A DNA stretch of 64,000 nt from contig CAJNDS010002329.1 of NCBI GenBank assembly GCA_905221605.1, positions 81,501 to 145,500 of the forward strand, in the 5' to 3' direction. The notes beneath the pieces are model-generated. The model had not been told where the DNA came from. It saw nothing but the letters and a program-made list of their open reading frames with translations, and ran no database searches. Below are positions 37,177 to 47,779 of the stretch, piece after piece; the first letter of the stretch is position 1; each line of letters opens with the position of its first letter. The translations under genes were made by a program, and so were the position numbers. Source of the DNA: Symbiodinium natans. Its lineage: Eukaryota; Sar; Dinophyceae; Suessiales; Symbiodiniaceae.

Positions 37177-37539
37177 CGGTTTGCCAGTGAAACATGTGCT
37201 CTTGCCTTGTGCAGGGCATGCATCATTTGTCCTGGTTCACCTGCACAATCTGCACAATGGTGAAAGCATGTGACAGCTTTCTTTTTGCAATGGCATTCCA
37301 TTTCCTCTGAGAACTGACTATTTGGGTTGCTGAGGCTGGTCTGCTGCCAATCACGCAAAAGGATCGGCGCAGCCTAGTGCAGAGTCTCAGAGTGGCTTCT
37401 AGTCTGCCGTCTTGCCTTTGACAATCTGCGCTGCAGCCAACGCTGCAGCGAACGTTTTGGACAATTTTCGAGAGTGTAGCTTAGCAGTCAGCATGTTTAT
37501 AGTCCTGACAGTACCAGCACATACCAGTACGCAGTACAC

Positions 37540-38989
37540 TACCATACTGTACTAGTTGAAATGACCGAAGCCAGCAGTGCGCATGTCGCGCCTGGCGCAG
37601 CTTGGACAGGGTCCGGGAGTTCGTCTTTGGATTCCGGCTCTGGCGCTCGCTCTGGTGCACCTTCGCTTTGTGACCGGGGAGGCTCTTGCGCACGGATTCC
37701 TGTCTCGCGGACTTCGCAGCGCTCACAGCGCTCACAGCGCTCACAGCGCTCACAGCGGCTCCTCAGCTCTGCCTCCCTTGCTTCGGCGGCATGTAACTTG
37801 CCTTGAAGATACTCTACCGCCTGCGTCAGTTCAAGAACCTCTCTCTCGGAGTCTTGTCCGAGATGTTCGGATCGAGAAGCACGAGCTGGTGCAGACGACT
37901 GTCGTCGTCTCAAGCACTCAGGTGATCTAGCCCTGCGAGCCTGGGAATCTGTGATCTCTGCGGCCGCGACTGCTGATTCGTGAGCTTGGCACAACGCCTC
38001 AACGAGCTTCCGCAATTCCGATTTATGAGACAGTCCGCGAGATCTCGGAGTCAAATCTGGAGTGAGGCTAGCCGGAGAGACATGGCATCTCTTGCACGTC
38101 CGCTGCACAACTTCCAGAAGTTCTGCCATTTCTTGCCGCAAGCTCTTGCAGTCAACCCAGAGCTGCGTCACCACAGGATCGTCGGACTCGACGTGCGCTT
38201 GGCTCGTTGTCTGCCCATTCTGGAAGCCCAGGTGGCCCACAGGGCCCGGGCCAGGGCCCGCAGGGCCCGCAGGGCCAGCAGGGCCCGCAGGGCCCGCAGG
38301 GCCCGCAGACTCCCCAGATTGTAGCTGCTGTAGCTCAGACATCTCAGACAGCTCTTTCTCTTTCGAATCACTCAGACTCATGGCCGACTCCATGGGCTTC
38401 TTGAGCTCTTTCTCGAGGTTCTCTGTTTCCTGGGCTTCCATGTCGTCGCCGCCGTCGCCGCCGTCGCCGGCGACGTCACAAGCGTTGAAAGCACCATCTC
38501 TCAAATGTCTCAACTTGTGAGACCCAGCCCCTTGCCTCACAGTCCTCGCAGTCCTCGCAGTCTCACGAGCCTCAAGCTGCTGTTCCGGCTGTTCTGAACT
38601 TGTGGCCTGTGCAAGCGATTGCTCCGAGGTCTTGGATTCCGACACAGCAACTGACGATTCAGATGCAGAGTTTCCAGGCCCCAACTCGCTGGATGTTGGC
38701 CGTGCTCGCTCAAGGGTCTCATTTCCATCACCATGCAGTGCTGCACACTTGCCATCAGCGCTTTCCATGTCAGTGCAGAACACCTGTTGGTTCTGTGTGG
38801 CTGGGTCCTGTCCATCATCCCCCTCCCGGCAGGCTGCAGGCGAAGAATTCTCTGCAACTTCACGCGAAGTGTTCTCTCTGGACTTGTCTGCCTCGCCATA
38901 GTGGCAAGGCAGGCCTGCCATCAAGGCGACAGCAGGAGGTGTTGCAGAGCAACGAACGGTAGAGGCGAGAACGTTGCGTACATCAGAAC
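37540..38989 (-). CDS. Large acidic coiled-coil protein with Pro-Ala-Gly repeats (long exon)
   Basis: The exon is about 1.45 kb and open. It probably starts at the GAGCAG acceptor (38991-38990) and reads through the first ATG at 38921. From the N end: an acidic, Ser/Thr/Gln-rich disordered region; GGDGGDD; a Glu/Lys/Leu helix ([20 protein letters not shown]); a Pro-Ala-Gly triplet run about 20 residues long; a helix with [20 protein letters not shown]; a second helix around [20 protein letters not shown]; then [11 protein letters not shown], a 3-residue repeat; and a Pro/Glu tail. There is no signal peptide. Coiled coils and low complexity suggest a cytoskeletal or scaffold role, which is inference. 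The exon end is uncertain (a GT donor near 37567 is possible). Confidence 0.72.
37709..37753. repeat. 9-bp in-frame repeat encoding Cys-Glu-Arg
   Basis: Five copies of CGCTCACAG (plus strand) keep the minus-strand frame and encode repeated CER triplets. The copies are nearly identical, so the expansion is recent. Confidence 0.9.
38236..38312. repeat. 9-bp in-frame repeat encoding Pro-Ala-Gly
   Basis: About eight GGGCCCGCA-type units, with small variants at the left, encode the collagen-like Pro-Ala-Gly run of the coiled-coil protein. The repeat length is a multiple of three, so length changes keep the frame. Confidence 0.9.
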
Positions 38990-39264
38990 CTGCTCAGGGT
39001 GCACTTGAACGGTGGGGCCTTGCTCGCACTTCGCATAACGAGACACAACACCATTCTTGAAACCTACTCCTGTTGCTCGCTTGTCAGCAGCATGCAGCCG
39101 CGGACTCAGCGCTCCATCGACGGCCTGCAGCACTTAGCTTGAAGTACTCTGGCCCAGCACTTACCGAGTCGTGTTTAAGTCTCTCAGCTGCGGATGATGG
39201 ATGGAGGGGATGGATGGAGGATGACTGGCCTGCTGGCTTGCTGATGCTGATGATGGTGATTCTG

Positions 39265-39299
39265 ATTCTATATATATATATATATACATATATATATGT
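39265..39299. repeat. TA microsatellite
   Basis: About 35 bases of TATATA with one CA step. Confidence 0.9.
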
Positions 39300-39587
39300 A
39301 CCAAATAACTGGGGCTCTGATCTTGTTTGGACATGGCTTCTGTGATGTTCCTTGTGTTCTCGCGGCACTGCTCTAAACATTGTCTCCCATTTGTCCCCCA
39401 TCGTGAAGTGAGCAGAACCCCCAGAAGCTGTGACCATGGCTCCGTTTGTGAAAGCAGGCTCTGGATGCTGTGACGCCGGGTTGAATTCACTTTTGCTAAT
39501 GCACTTCCGTTATCTACTGCTGCTATGTCTTCAGGAAATGCTTTTTTGAATGTAGAAACTTCATCACAATATATTATTTCTTCACTT

Positions 39588-40790
39588 GGGGTTATATAAA
39601 AACCCCGTTATAAATCTATTCATCCGTTCTAGGGTTATCGTTTTTTCTTGATTATCGTTTTACAGGGTTTTGTGGAACAACCTACAATTTCATGGATTGT
39701 AGTACAAGCTTAGTACTGGAACCGCCGCCCCCGTGAGCCGGCGGGATTTTCCATTGATTTGTACAAGCTTAGTACTGGAACCGCCGTCCCCGTGAGCCGG
39801 CGGGATTTTCGTTGATTTGTAGTACAAGCGTAGTACTGGAACCGCCGTCCCCGTGAGCCGGCGGGATTTTCGTTAATTTGTAGTACAAGCTTAGTACTGG
39901 AACCGCCGTCCCCGTGAGCCGGCGGGATTTTCGTTAATTTGTAGTACAAGCTTAGTACTGGAACCGCCGTCCCCGTGAGCCGGCGGGATTTTCGTTAATT
40001 TGTAGTACAAGCTTAGTACTGGAACCGCCGTCCCCGTGAGCCGGCGGGATTTTCGTTGATTTGTAGTACAAGCTTAGTACTGGAACCGCCGTCCCCGTGA
40101 GCCGGCGGGATTTTCATTGATTTGTAGTACAAGCTTAGTACTGGAACCACCATCCCCGTGAGCCGGCGGGATTTTCATTGATTTGTAGTACAAGCTTAGT
40201 ACTGGAACCGCCGTCCGCGTGAGCCGTCGGGATTTTCATTGATTTGTAGTACAAGCTTAGTACGGGAACCGCCGTCCCCGTGAGCCGGCGGGATTTTCCA
40301 TTGATTTGTAGTACAAGCTTAGTACTGGAACCGCCGTCCCCGTGAGCCGGCGATATTTTCATTGATTTGTAGTACAAGCTTAGTACTGGAACCGCCGTCC
40401 CCGTGAGCCGGCGATATTTTCATTGATTTGTAGTACAAGCTTAGTACTGGAACCGCCGTCCCCGTGAGCCGGCGGGATTTTCATTGATTTGTAGTACAAG
40501 CTTAGTACTGGAACCGCCGTCCGCGTGAGCCGTCGTGATTTTCGTTGATTTGTAGTACAAGCTTAGTACTGGAACCGCCGTCCTGTGAGCCGGCTGGATT
40601 TTCGTTGATTTGTAGTACAAGCTTAGTACTGGTGTCGCCTGCCTGCCGCGATGCAGCAATCAGGCCGTTTTATAACGTTATCTTTTTTTCTTGATTATCG
40701 TTTTACGAGTCAGGGGCACTGCCCCAAACGCTTCGGGCAACTCCTTTCATAAATCGAACGCGCGGGGTTTTTATACAACCCCACTTTGTG
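39588..40790. repeat. 61-bp minisatellite cassette with matching flanks
   Basis: About 15 head-to-tail copies of a 61-base unit fill 39698-40635. The unit contains AGTACAAGCTTAGTACTGG, then AACCGCCGTCCCCGTGAGCC, GGCGGGATTTTC and TTGATTTGT. Copies are 59-61 bases long and differ at a few sites. Each side carries the direct word TTCTTGATTATCGTTTTAC (ending near 39665 and 40706). Farther out is a GGGGTT-TATAAAAACCCC hairpin (39592 left; reverse sense near 40763-40782 right). The open frames across it are by-products. Confidence 0.9.
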
Positions 40791-41034
40791 GTCATTCTAT
40801 TTATCTTCTCTTTTAACTCGTTTGCAGATGAAAGAATTTCGTAATCCGCATAGTCAGCTCATGATTCATTTCGTAGTTGTCTTTTCAGGTCAAGAGCTCC
40901 GAGAAACGTGTCGCATACTGAATTGTACTACAACGATTTTCCAGGCTCAGAGCTCCGGGAGGCCTCCGCAAGGCGTTCGCGCACTTAATTTGTGCTGCAA
41001 AGAACCTTTCCAGGCGACCACCAACCCTCTACCA

Positions 41035-41195
41035 CCCCTCTACCAGCCCTGCCACCCGTGCCACCTGTGCCACCTGTGCCACCCCTGCCACCCCTGCCAC
41101 ACCTGCCACACCTGCCACCCCGACCACCCATACCACCCATACCACCCATACCACCCATTCCACCCATACCACCCATACCACCCATACCACCCACC
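41035..41195. repeat. 9-bp CCACCCATA/CCACCTGTG minisatellite
   Basis: About 160 bases are built of 9-base units, first CCACCTGTG/CCACCCCTG, then CCACCCATA. Glycine/tryptophan and proline/isoleucine frames result. I do not treat them as protein. Confidence 0.85.
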
Positions 41196-41943
41196 ACCCC
41201 GGAGACCACCGCCTTCACCACCCCTAGACGACGACGAGACAGTCTGCACCTTGTGACACGAAGCTTAAAAAATGACGGCAGTCACGAGGATGGTGCTCCC
41301 CAGGTGCCTCATCCTCGTCACTTTTGCACTTTTGAAGAACCCATACTCCCAAAGTGCCGACAGTCACGAAATTGGCGCACTTCCAAGGCCTCCAGAGCCC
41401 TCATCCTGGTGACTGTCTGCACTTTTGAGGCATACCAGACAAAAACGCACCAAAGACCGCGCAAAAAAGCTGCGCTTTGGCTGGACTGCCCCAAGTGCAG
41501 CTCGGGCGTTGTCAACACATTCAGCAGAAAGAACGCTTTCACACGCTTTAGAACGCTTTGCGAACACAAAACGCACGGATCCCGGAACCTCCCCAACCCC
41601 AACCAAAGACCCTGTATTTCCACCTGTACTTCCTACTTCAATAGTGAAACCTTCGTTTCTGGTTGCCCATGGCAATGACGATAATGACGACGACCACGAC
41701 GACGATGCGACGATGATCAGAATGACCCGAGTTATGACGATGAGAAAGAGGCGGAGGCAGAGGACGATAGCAGCGAACTGCAACCTAGGCATGTTTCTAT
41801 GAAGAGATGCTGAGAGGTTAGACTCCAGCCTGGCGCGGAGTCCTTTGTTCCGGCGATGGCTGTGAAAGCTCCTGCCCGACATGTCCTCAGCTTCTCGACT
41901 TTTCAAACCGCTGCTCTGCATTGATCCTGCTCTGCACTGCTCA

Positions 41944-42390
41944 TTCAGAAGAGTGGCGCTTTGGTTCCCGAGGCGAGGCAAGCGCCGGATGCTTCTCGCT
42001 GGATTGCGGTCTGTTGGGCCTGGTCGTCCTCTGCTTGGCTTCCAGATCTCTGGCTAATGGACTGAATCTCCAGCGGGGCTCCGTCGATATTTGGTGCGCA
42101 CCGCTGCCTGGTCGCAATGTCTTCCAGAAGTCGTTGACGGCTTCTGCAACTCTTTTGGTACTGGAAGGGTAGCTTGAATGTAGCTCAAACCCAGAGTTGT
42201 CCTGCTCGTTTTCTGCGCCACTGGCTCGCGATGCTGGATGCGATGTGCGGGGAGTCTGCAATCTCGGGACAGGCGGCGTGTCCGCCCCTTTCGAAAGCGG
42301 TCGTCGCTTGCCTATGGGCGGCGGTGGAGTGCGTCCACTCTGCCTGGTTCGCCGCATGGGTGCGATGGCACCGCGAGACAACATGCTCAT
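41944..42390 (-). CDS. Disordered Pro/Arg/Ser-rich protein, N-terminal exon
   Basis: The frame begins with the first Met after an upstream in-frame stop (MSMLSRGAIAPMRRTRQSGR) and stays open for 148 codons. It is rich in Pro, Arg and Ser (TPPPPIGKRRPLSKG), with one more ordered piece, KRVAEAVNDFWKTLRPG. The composition suggests an unstructured, basic, possibly phosphorylated region. No domain is recognised. The gene may go on in a second exon near 41870-41790 (HSHRRNKGLRARLESNLS). Confidence 0.6.
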
Positions 42391-43073
42391 GGTGCAGTTG
42401 TCGTCGTCCAAAATGTGAAGTTAGAGGATAGAAAGGGACATGGAACCGTACTACCTCCGGGCATGGTTGTCTGCCTTCTTCACGTGTGGCGAAAAAAGAT
42501 TGATGTGAAAACGTCTAACACGTTGCCCTACACTTTACCAAACTGTACCTATTCTGGAAGATTCTGTCCTGCGGGGGCAACAGCAGGTTCAAACCCACAC
42601 TGTGACCAACAACGAGCTACAGGGTCCTCGCTCACCTCCGTTGGTGGTGGGCCCATTTCTGAGCTGCCGAGGCCGGCAACCGGAAAGTTGTCCTGCAAAT
42701 CCAGAACCTAAGCACAACAACGCGACAGAAAATCGTGCCTACGTCGTTTGGTGATTTATGCATGGTGCTCTAAGCACCATATTGATGCAGAACACCCAGG
42801 GCACACGCACTCAGTGAGGCAGATGTAACAGCGGCACAGACTGACCAAACACAGGCAGCAAGCGCTTCCCAAGTCAACTGGTGTCTCACTCGTCTGACAA
42901 TCTGACCATCTTCACTGCCCAGCCTAAATCTAGAAAGATCTCTTTGGTCAACAGGCCCAGCTCGTTCCTCGGCCATCAATGCGCTTTCTCAAAAACAACC
43001 TGCATCAAATGCATCACATGAAGCGTGAGCAAGCTGCAGTCGGAAGACTCGCGCAAGCAGTCGCTAGCTTCAC

Positions 43074-43166
43074 TTGCAAAAGGCAGCTTCTCAGTGGCCG
43101 TACGAAATCAAATAGCATCCGGGCAGTCTGCCTCATCTGCCTAGTTCCTACTTCGAACAAGAGAAG
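43074..43166 (-). CDS. Exon candidate within the LRR region
   Basis: 31 codons in phase 0 between CCACAG and CAA|GTGAAG read LLLFEVGTRQMRQTARMLFD, then FVRPLRSCLLQ. It is helical. It lies downstream of the LRR exons on the same strand. Confidence 0.45.
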
Positions 43167-43584
43167 CTGTGGACTGGGAATGAGAGGGAGACGCTGTGAC
43201 GATGCCCCAAGCTCCGGAATGCCTCTGCCCCGAGGGCCCACGACAGCGCACGACGTCCCATCGCACACGAACTCTGCAATGACCCGCGCTCACAACTCGC
43301 GCTTCCAGCCACGAACTCTTCATCAACACGACCCACGCAGCCAGCACCCCAGGCTTCGTCATCCACACAGGGGCAGGGCAAGCCATGTGAAGCCACGTTT
43401 GCCGATGTGTTCGATTTACCATAACTTTTGCATGGCCGATCCAGACATCGCTCTACTGGGCATTATGAACTTTGAAACTTCTAAAAATCTTGGATCAACC
43501 TTGGGTCGGCACACCTCAAGTTGGGAGGGGTAGTGGACGATACCATTGCAAGCAAACCCGCCCTGCGGCCCTGACTGTGCCAGG

Positions 43585-43728
43585 TTAAGAAACTTCAGGT
43601 CAGGGTGATTGCAGACCACCTCCCGAGGATGCTCAGCATGTGTAGCTGCCAAGGCAAGGTCACGTGCCACTCTGCCACTGCCTCCGCCCAGCGGCGCGCT
43701 CCAAGCTCGCCTGAGTCGCGGGATTTCC
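43585..43728 (-). CDS. LRR-bearing exon
   Basis: After a CTCACAAG acceptor (phase 2) the reading starts EIPRLRRAWSAPLGGGSGR and ends HPDLKFLNLAQ, an LxFLxLxx core typical of leucine-rich repeats. The donor is not fixed. Confidence 0.45.
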
Positions 43729-44125
43729 CTTGTGAGCATATTGTTTAGAATGATAGGTTGTAATGACGGGGCTTGTTCAACAAGAAGGTCTTGGTTTCAC
43801 CAGCTTGCGAGATTCGAGACTTTATATTATATATGTATCTATATATCTATATATATATATATTATACTTCAGTGTGTTTAGATTGTGCTTTGCTGGCATG
43901 AAACTCGAATTCCGTATTCCGTCTGGTTGCGCTGCTTTTGATTGAGGCGTTGGTATTGTTGAAATTACGCGACCTGGTGTCCGGAATTGGGCTCATTAGT
44001 GTCGCGCGGCTGTGGATTGCGAAGATGTCTGGGCTCAGAGGACACAGCAGAGAGATGGCTACTGGAAGGGCAGCAGCAGTGCAGCCGCATGGTCTGGGAC
44101 CGGGAAGAACGGAAAACCCAGCAGA

Positions 44126-44201
44126 ACCCTGCACTCTCATGCTTCTGGCGATGGATGGCTTGGACCCTGCACTCTCATGCTTCTGGCGATGGATGGCTTG
44201 G
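44126..44201. repeat. Exact 38-bp tandem duplication
   Basis: The 38 bases at 44126-44163 are repeated without change at 44164-44201 (start ACCCTGCACTCTCATGC). Perfect identity points to a recent event or an assembly artefact. Confidence 0.95.
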
Positions 44202-44564
44202 AACAAAAACAGTGACCAGGTTTGCTGGAGTAGGCGGAGCCCTATCCCAAGAGCCTTTCGCGACTGCCATCCAGTCTTCCTTCGAGTGCGAGTTCACAAG
44301 TTCAAGTGACGGTGTTGGGCTGAAGATCATGCCCCCGGAGAGCTTCATTTCCTACATGGGAGCCGGAATGGGTGTGCGAGCTTTTAAACGAAGGAAGCTG
44401 CAGAATCACTGTGCTGACGCAAGTAACCCTCAACGTCTGAAGCCGCCAAGTCGCGGCTCCGGTTCCCACGAAGGTCAACTGAAAGCACGGGCAATGGCAC
44501 ATTTGACACCGCCTGTCGTCACGTTTCGTGGCACAAGGGATTTCCGGTGTAGGTAGTTGCGACA

Positions 44565-45302
44565 TCAACAGCGCCTCGATGTCATCGCCTTCATCAGGAG
44601 GAGCAACTCCACCGATAGATTCTGCGATGGCGATGCTTCCCCGCTCCTCTGAAGCACACAGCCCAGAGGAACCAAGACCGAACTCTGTAACGATGTCGGA
44701 AAAATCTCCTGTATGAAGTTGTCACCCAGCTCGATACTGGTGAGGCGTGGAAGATTGCCAAGGCTGGCAGCAATGATGGAGGCACCTGACAACGACAAGA
44801 TCTGCACCTTCTGTCGGTTGAAACAATGGCTTGGCCTTCATCACCAATGTCGTTGGAAACCAAGGCAACATGCTCCACACTGCTTCCAGTGTCGACGAGG
44901 GCCCTGAACCTGCAGGCCGGGAGAAGCTCCGGTCGTACCATCCAAGGCCTGCTTTGCAGATCAGCAAGGACCCCCATTAAGTTGCGAACAAAAGCTCGGT
45001 TCCAGCATCACCCAAATGGTTGTAATTCAGATTCACCTGCGTGATAGCAACACTCTTTCTGAGCTGGCTACTCGTATCCATGCACAACAAAGTACGCCGA
45101 GGCCTCTTTTTGGAAGCTTTTGCAACCCTCAAGCACTTTGCTCATTCCGAGGTCGGGACGTGGGTGAGCGCAGGCAACTCCGTAAGCTCCGGCAACTTTG
45201 CTATGTGAGCGGGTCCTTGACAGCTGTCACTGATGGCAGCCGGAGGCTGGAAAGCTACGGCTGAGCCCGATGCCTAGATCCAAATGCTGAAGATCCACAG
45301 AC
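44565..45302 (-). CDS. Leucine-rich-repeat protein exons (ribonuclease-inhibitor style)
   Basis: Four pieces carry LRR cores: from 45302 (phase 2 in), VDLQHLDLGIGLS; near 45225, KLPELTELPAL; from 45037, VNLNYNHLGDAGNRAF followed by VEHVALVSNDIGDEGQAI; and from 44807, VQILSLSGASIIAASLGNLP then LTSIELGDNFIQE. The NxLGDxG pattern is that of RNI-type repeats, as in NOD-like and Ran-GAP proteins, usually used for protein binding. Between the last two pieces (44830-44808) the frame changes within about 20 bases, too little for an ordinary intron, so a frameshift or a read error is possible. The full gene may run from about 53.9 to 43 kb. Confidence 0.6.
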
Positions 45303-45627
45303 CTGGTGACATGCTGTCCAAAGGACTGCCGCTCAACATACTTGCTACATCTTGCTACCCATGACTCATAGCATGTAACAACAGCAAGCAAGTCCAGCAA
45401 CTCGTTGCTCAATCGTCTTGGTCATTGTTATTCATGGCTTTTGTCGCATGGACGAATCCTGGTCGTGTCCTTCGCTCTCGAAGAGAACTAATCGCTGGTG
45501 CCCTTTTTCTTGTGCCTGGGGTGTAGGGACGAGAACCGATGCGTGCAACACTTTCTGGGGCTCAAGTCCAGAAACCTCTGCAGTTTCTCATCTCAGAAAG
45601 GCTCTCCGGAGTCCCGACCGTGCTCAC

Positions 45628-45941
45628 CAGGGACCGAGCGTGGCCACCGCAAAGAAGCCTGCCACGTCCACCTCACTAGGAAGACCTGGCACGGGGACTC
45701 CCGCTTTTGCAAGTGCACTACTTAGGACACTCTGGAATAGCTTGTCAAATCTTGTCAATCTATGGTTCCGGCTCATCGCAGCAACCTGATCCGGTGGCAT
45801 CACATCTTCGTGCGTCAGCTCTGCATCATTCTTGCCTCGGGGTTTTCTGTAATCCAGAATATGCACGCTCTGTACAAGTGAAGGCGGGCCGTAAAGTGTC
45901 CGGTAGCAGCAGTGGTGACGTTGTCGGTTAATGTTGTTCAC
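45628..45941 (-). CDS. Long exon upstream of LRR exons
   Basis: 314 bases, from CCCCAG acceptor to TG|GTGAGC donor, phase 0 in and phase 2 out. The next LRR exon at 45302 starts in phase 2, so the two join in frame. The reading includes GPPSLVQSVHILDYRKPRG, then DAELTHEDVMPPDQVAAM, then FDKLFQSVLSSALAKAGVP. No domain is recognised; as the part just before the LRR exons it may be a linker or a capping region. Confidence 0.62.
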
Positions 45942-46510
45942 CTGGGGACACGAAGAGAGGAGCAACACAATTACACCCACGGGCAATGACACTGATTCTG
46001 CTGCATGCATGTTTCATGGTTCTTCCGAGCCATTCGTCTGCCCAGGGCTCCAGCATAAAGTGCTTTGGGTGGGCTGGCCGGGTTGCCTGCACGGACATGC
46101 ACGACTTTTGTCACTCACGTGGAATGATGAGGGGACATCTACGTGATTCTACACGCTTGACCCGCGGCATGCCTGGGTTCTGCTTGGCTTTTCTTCGTCT
46201 CACTGCCTTGTCCTGTTGGAAGTCTACGCTCCAAGGATTTCAGGATGATTCTATGTTCATCCTAGCATGAATATGCTTCGACAGTTGTAGCAGTTACTGG
46301 TACAAGTCAAACCGTGCGAGGGAAGTTGCATGGGCAAGTCAGAATGTCCACTCCTGTAAGCGTTGCTTTATGTCGCCGAAGCTGTCCATTGCCTCAACAA
46401 GCCATGGAGGGAACACTACTTGGCTCCATGTTGCCCATCGCAACTAAGTCTTGCGCAGACTGCCCAGATCCACTGGGATTCCCCGCAGGCCTTCGACGAC
46501 ACACTTATAC

Positions 46511-46589
46511 TATATTGCTCTGCATTTCGCAAAAGCAACTGAGGCAATGGCGTAATGAGCACATCATGGCCGGCTGATGCAAGCAAGTC
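46511..46589 (-). CDS. Exon candidate in the LRR gene region
   Basis: 79 bases, phase 0 in and phase 1 out, between GATGCAG and A|GTATAAG, read DLLASAGHDVLITPLPQLLL, then RNAEQY. The leucine spacing would fit an LRR. Confidence 0.45.
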
Positions 46590-47571
46590 CTGCATCAATT
46601 GGCCAAACGCATATGTCCAGCACATGCGCAGCATGGAGCCAAATCTTGCACACATAAAGACGACTGGAACAACCACTTGCCTCGCATCCCGGAACTGACG
46701 GAACCATTGACACACGGAGTTCTGCAAGTATCGGGCCTCAGCGCATCTTTGCAAACAAGATGCACAAGCGTCAGACTTTCAAAGATGAAGCTTGATCTTT
46801 GCGACTGCTATTTCAGCATGGATGCCATGAAATTGGAAGCTCAAACAGTACCCTCTAGTGTGAAGGGACAGGGACCGCAGTCAATCAATGCACTCCCTAC
46901 ATCTCCCTACCCCAAGTGCCCTGTCTCTGCTGGTGGTGGAAGCCCGGGAAGGACTCGCAACAGGCGCTGGCATGTGCTACGACTGCGTTCGGTGACACGA
47001 AAACATATCGGGTGGTGATCCGCATTGCAAGAAGTCCTCATTCATTGCCTTGTGGTTCTTGGTTCGCTAACGCTTGCGAAACTCTTGTGCTCTATCTTCT
47101 CTATCCGTTTTTCAGGCATCACGTTCATGATGTTGATGATGACGATGATGACGATGATGATGTATTGCCATCCCTGCTCTCACTTCCACTTGCTCCTTGC
47201 AAATCTTGTAAGAGTTCGGTAGCTATCGGTAGCTGCTGTTATATGCTGCCGCTGCTTCTGGCGCCGGACAAATTGGGTGCTGTTGGTGTTCTGAAAAAAG
47301 ATGGAAGCCCTTTGGAAGCTCTCGAACCAGTTCGCATCTCCCGGTTGACAGTGCAGTAGCACATAGCAGTACGCCAGAAGAGCAGAAGCACGATAAACGC
47401 GATAGCTCTAGCCCCTAGAAAAGCAGCTAAGCAGCTACTGTAGTCGCTGGGTGCCCGCGAAGCGAAGTTTCTGAGATGCCAGCATGCTTCAAATAGTCTG
47501 CATGTTGAGTCGATGTGTGCCTGCAGCCGCGCCTCAGATGTGCTCAGCTCCGCGTGTCACTGGATATTCAC

Positions 47572-47763
47572 GGTTGAGGCACAGGCGGCAACAGCAGCTG
47601 CCTTTCCACCCTCCACAGGTGGCGGGAATGGACTGTCATTGCCTCGGAGACTAGTGGATGGCACAAGAGCCGTGAAGCCTTCTGTCATCGTTCCACGGTC
47701 GACCAACAACTGGGCCACACAGTGGGCCATCATGCCGAGGGAGACACTGCATGGTGCACCTGC
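47572..47763 (-). CDS. Exon candidate, unrecognised
   Basis: 64 codons in phase 0 between CTTGCAG and ACC|GTGAAT read VSLGMMAHCVAQLLVDRG, then a Pro/Gly-rich loop, then GGKAAAVAACAST. No motif is known. Confidence 0.42.
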
Positions 47764-47779
47764 CTGCAAGGGATGCAGG

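Noticed and set aside
39710-40659. Repeated open frames with NENPAGSRGRRFQY-like peptides
   Set aside because: Produced by the 61-bp minisatellite, not a multiple of three, so frames rotate and break; no sign of translation.
41364-41981. 205-codon minus-strand frame
   Set aside because: Crosses GAT/ACG simple sequence and shows no domain; only a short piece near 41870-41790 may be coding.
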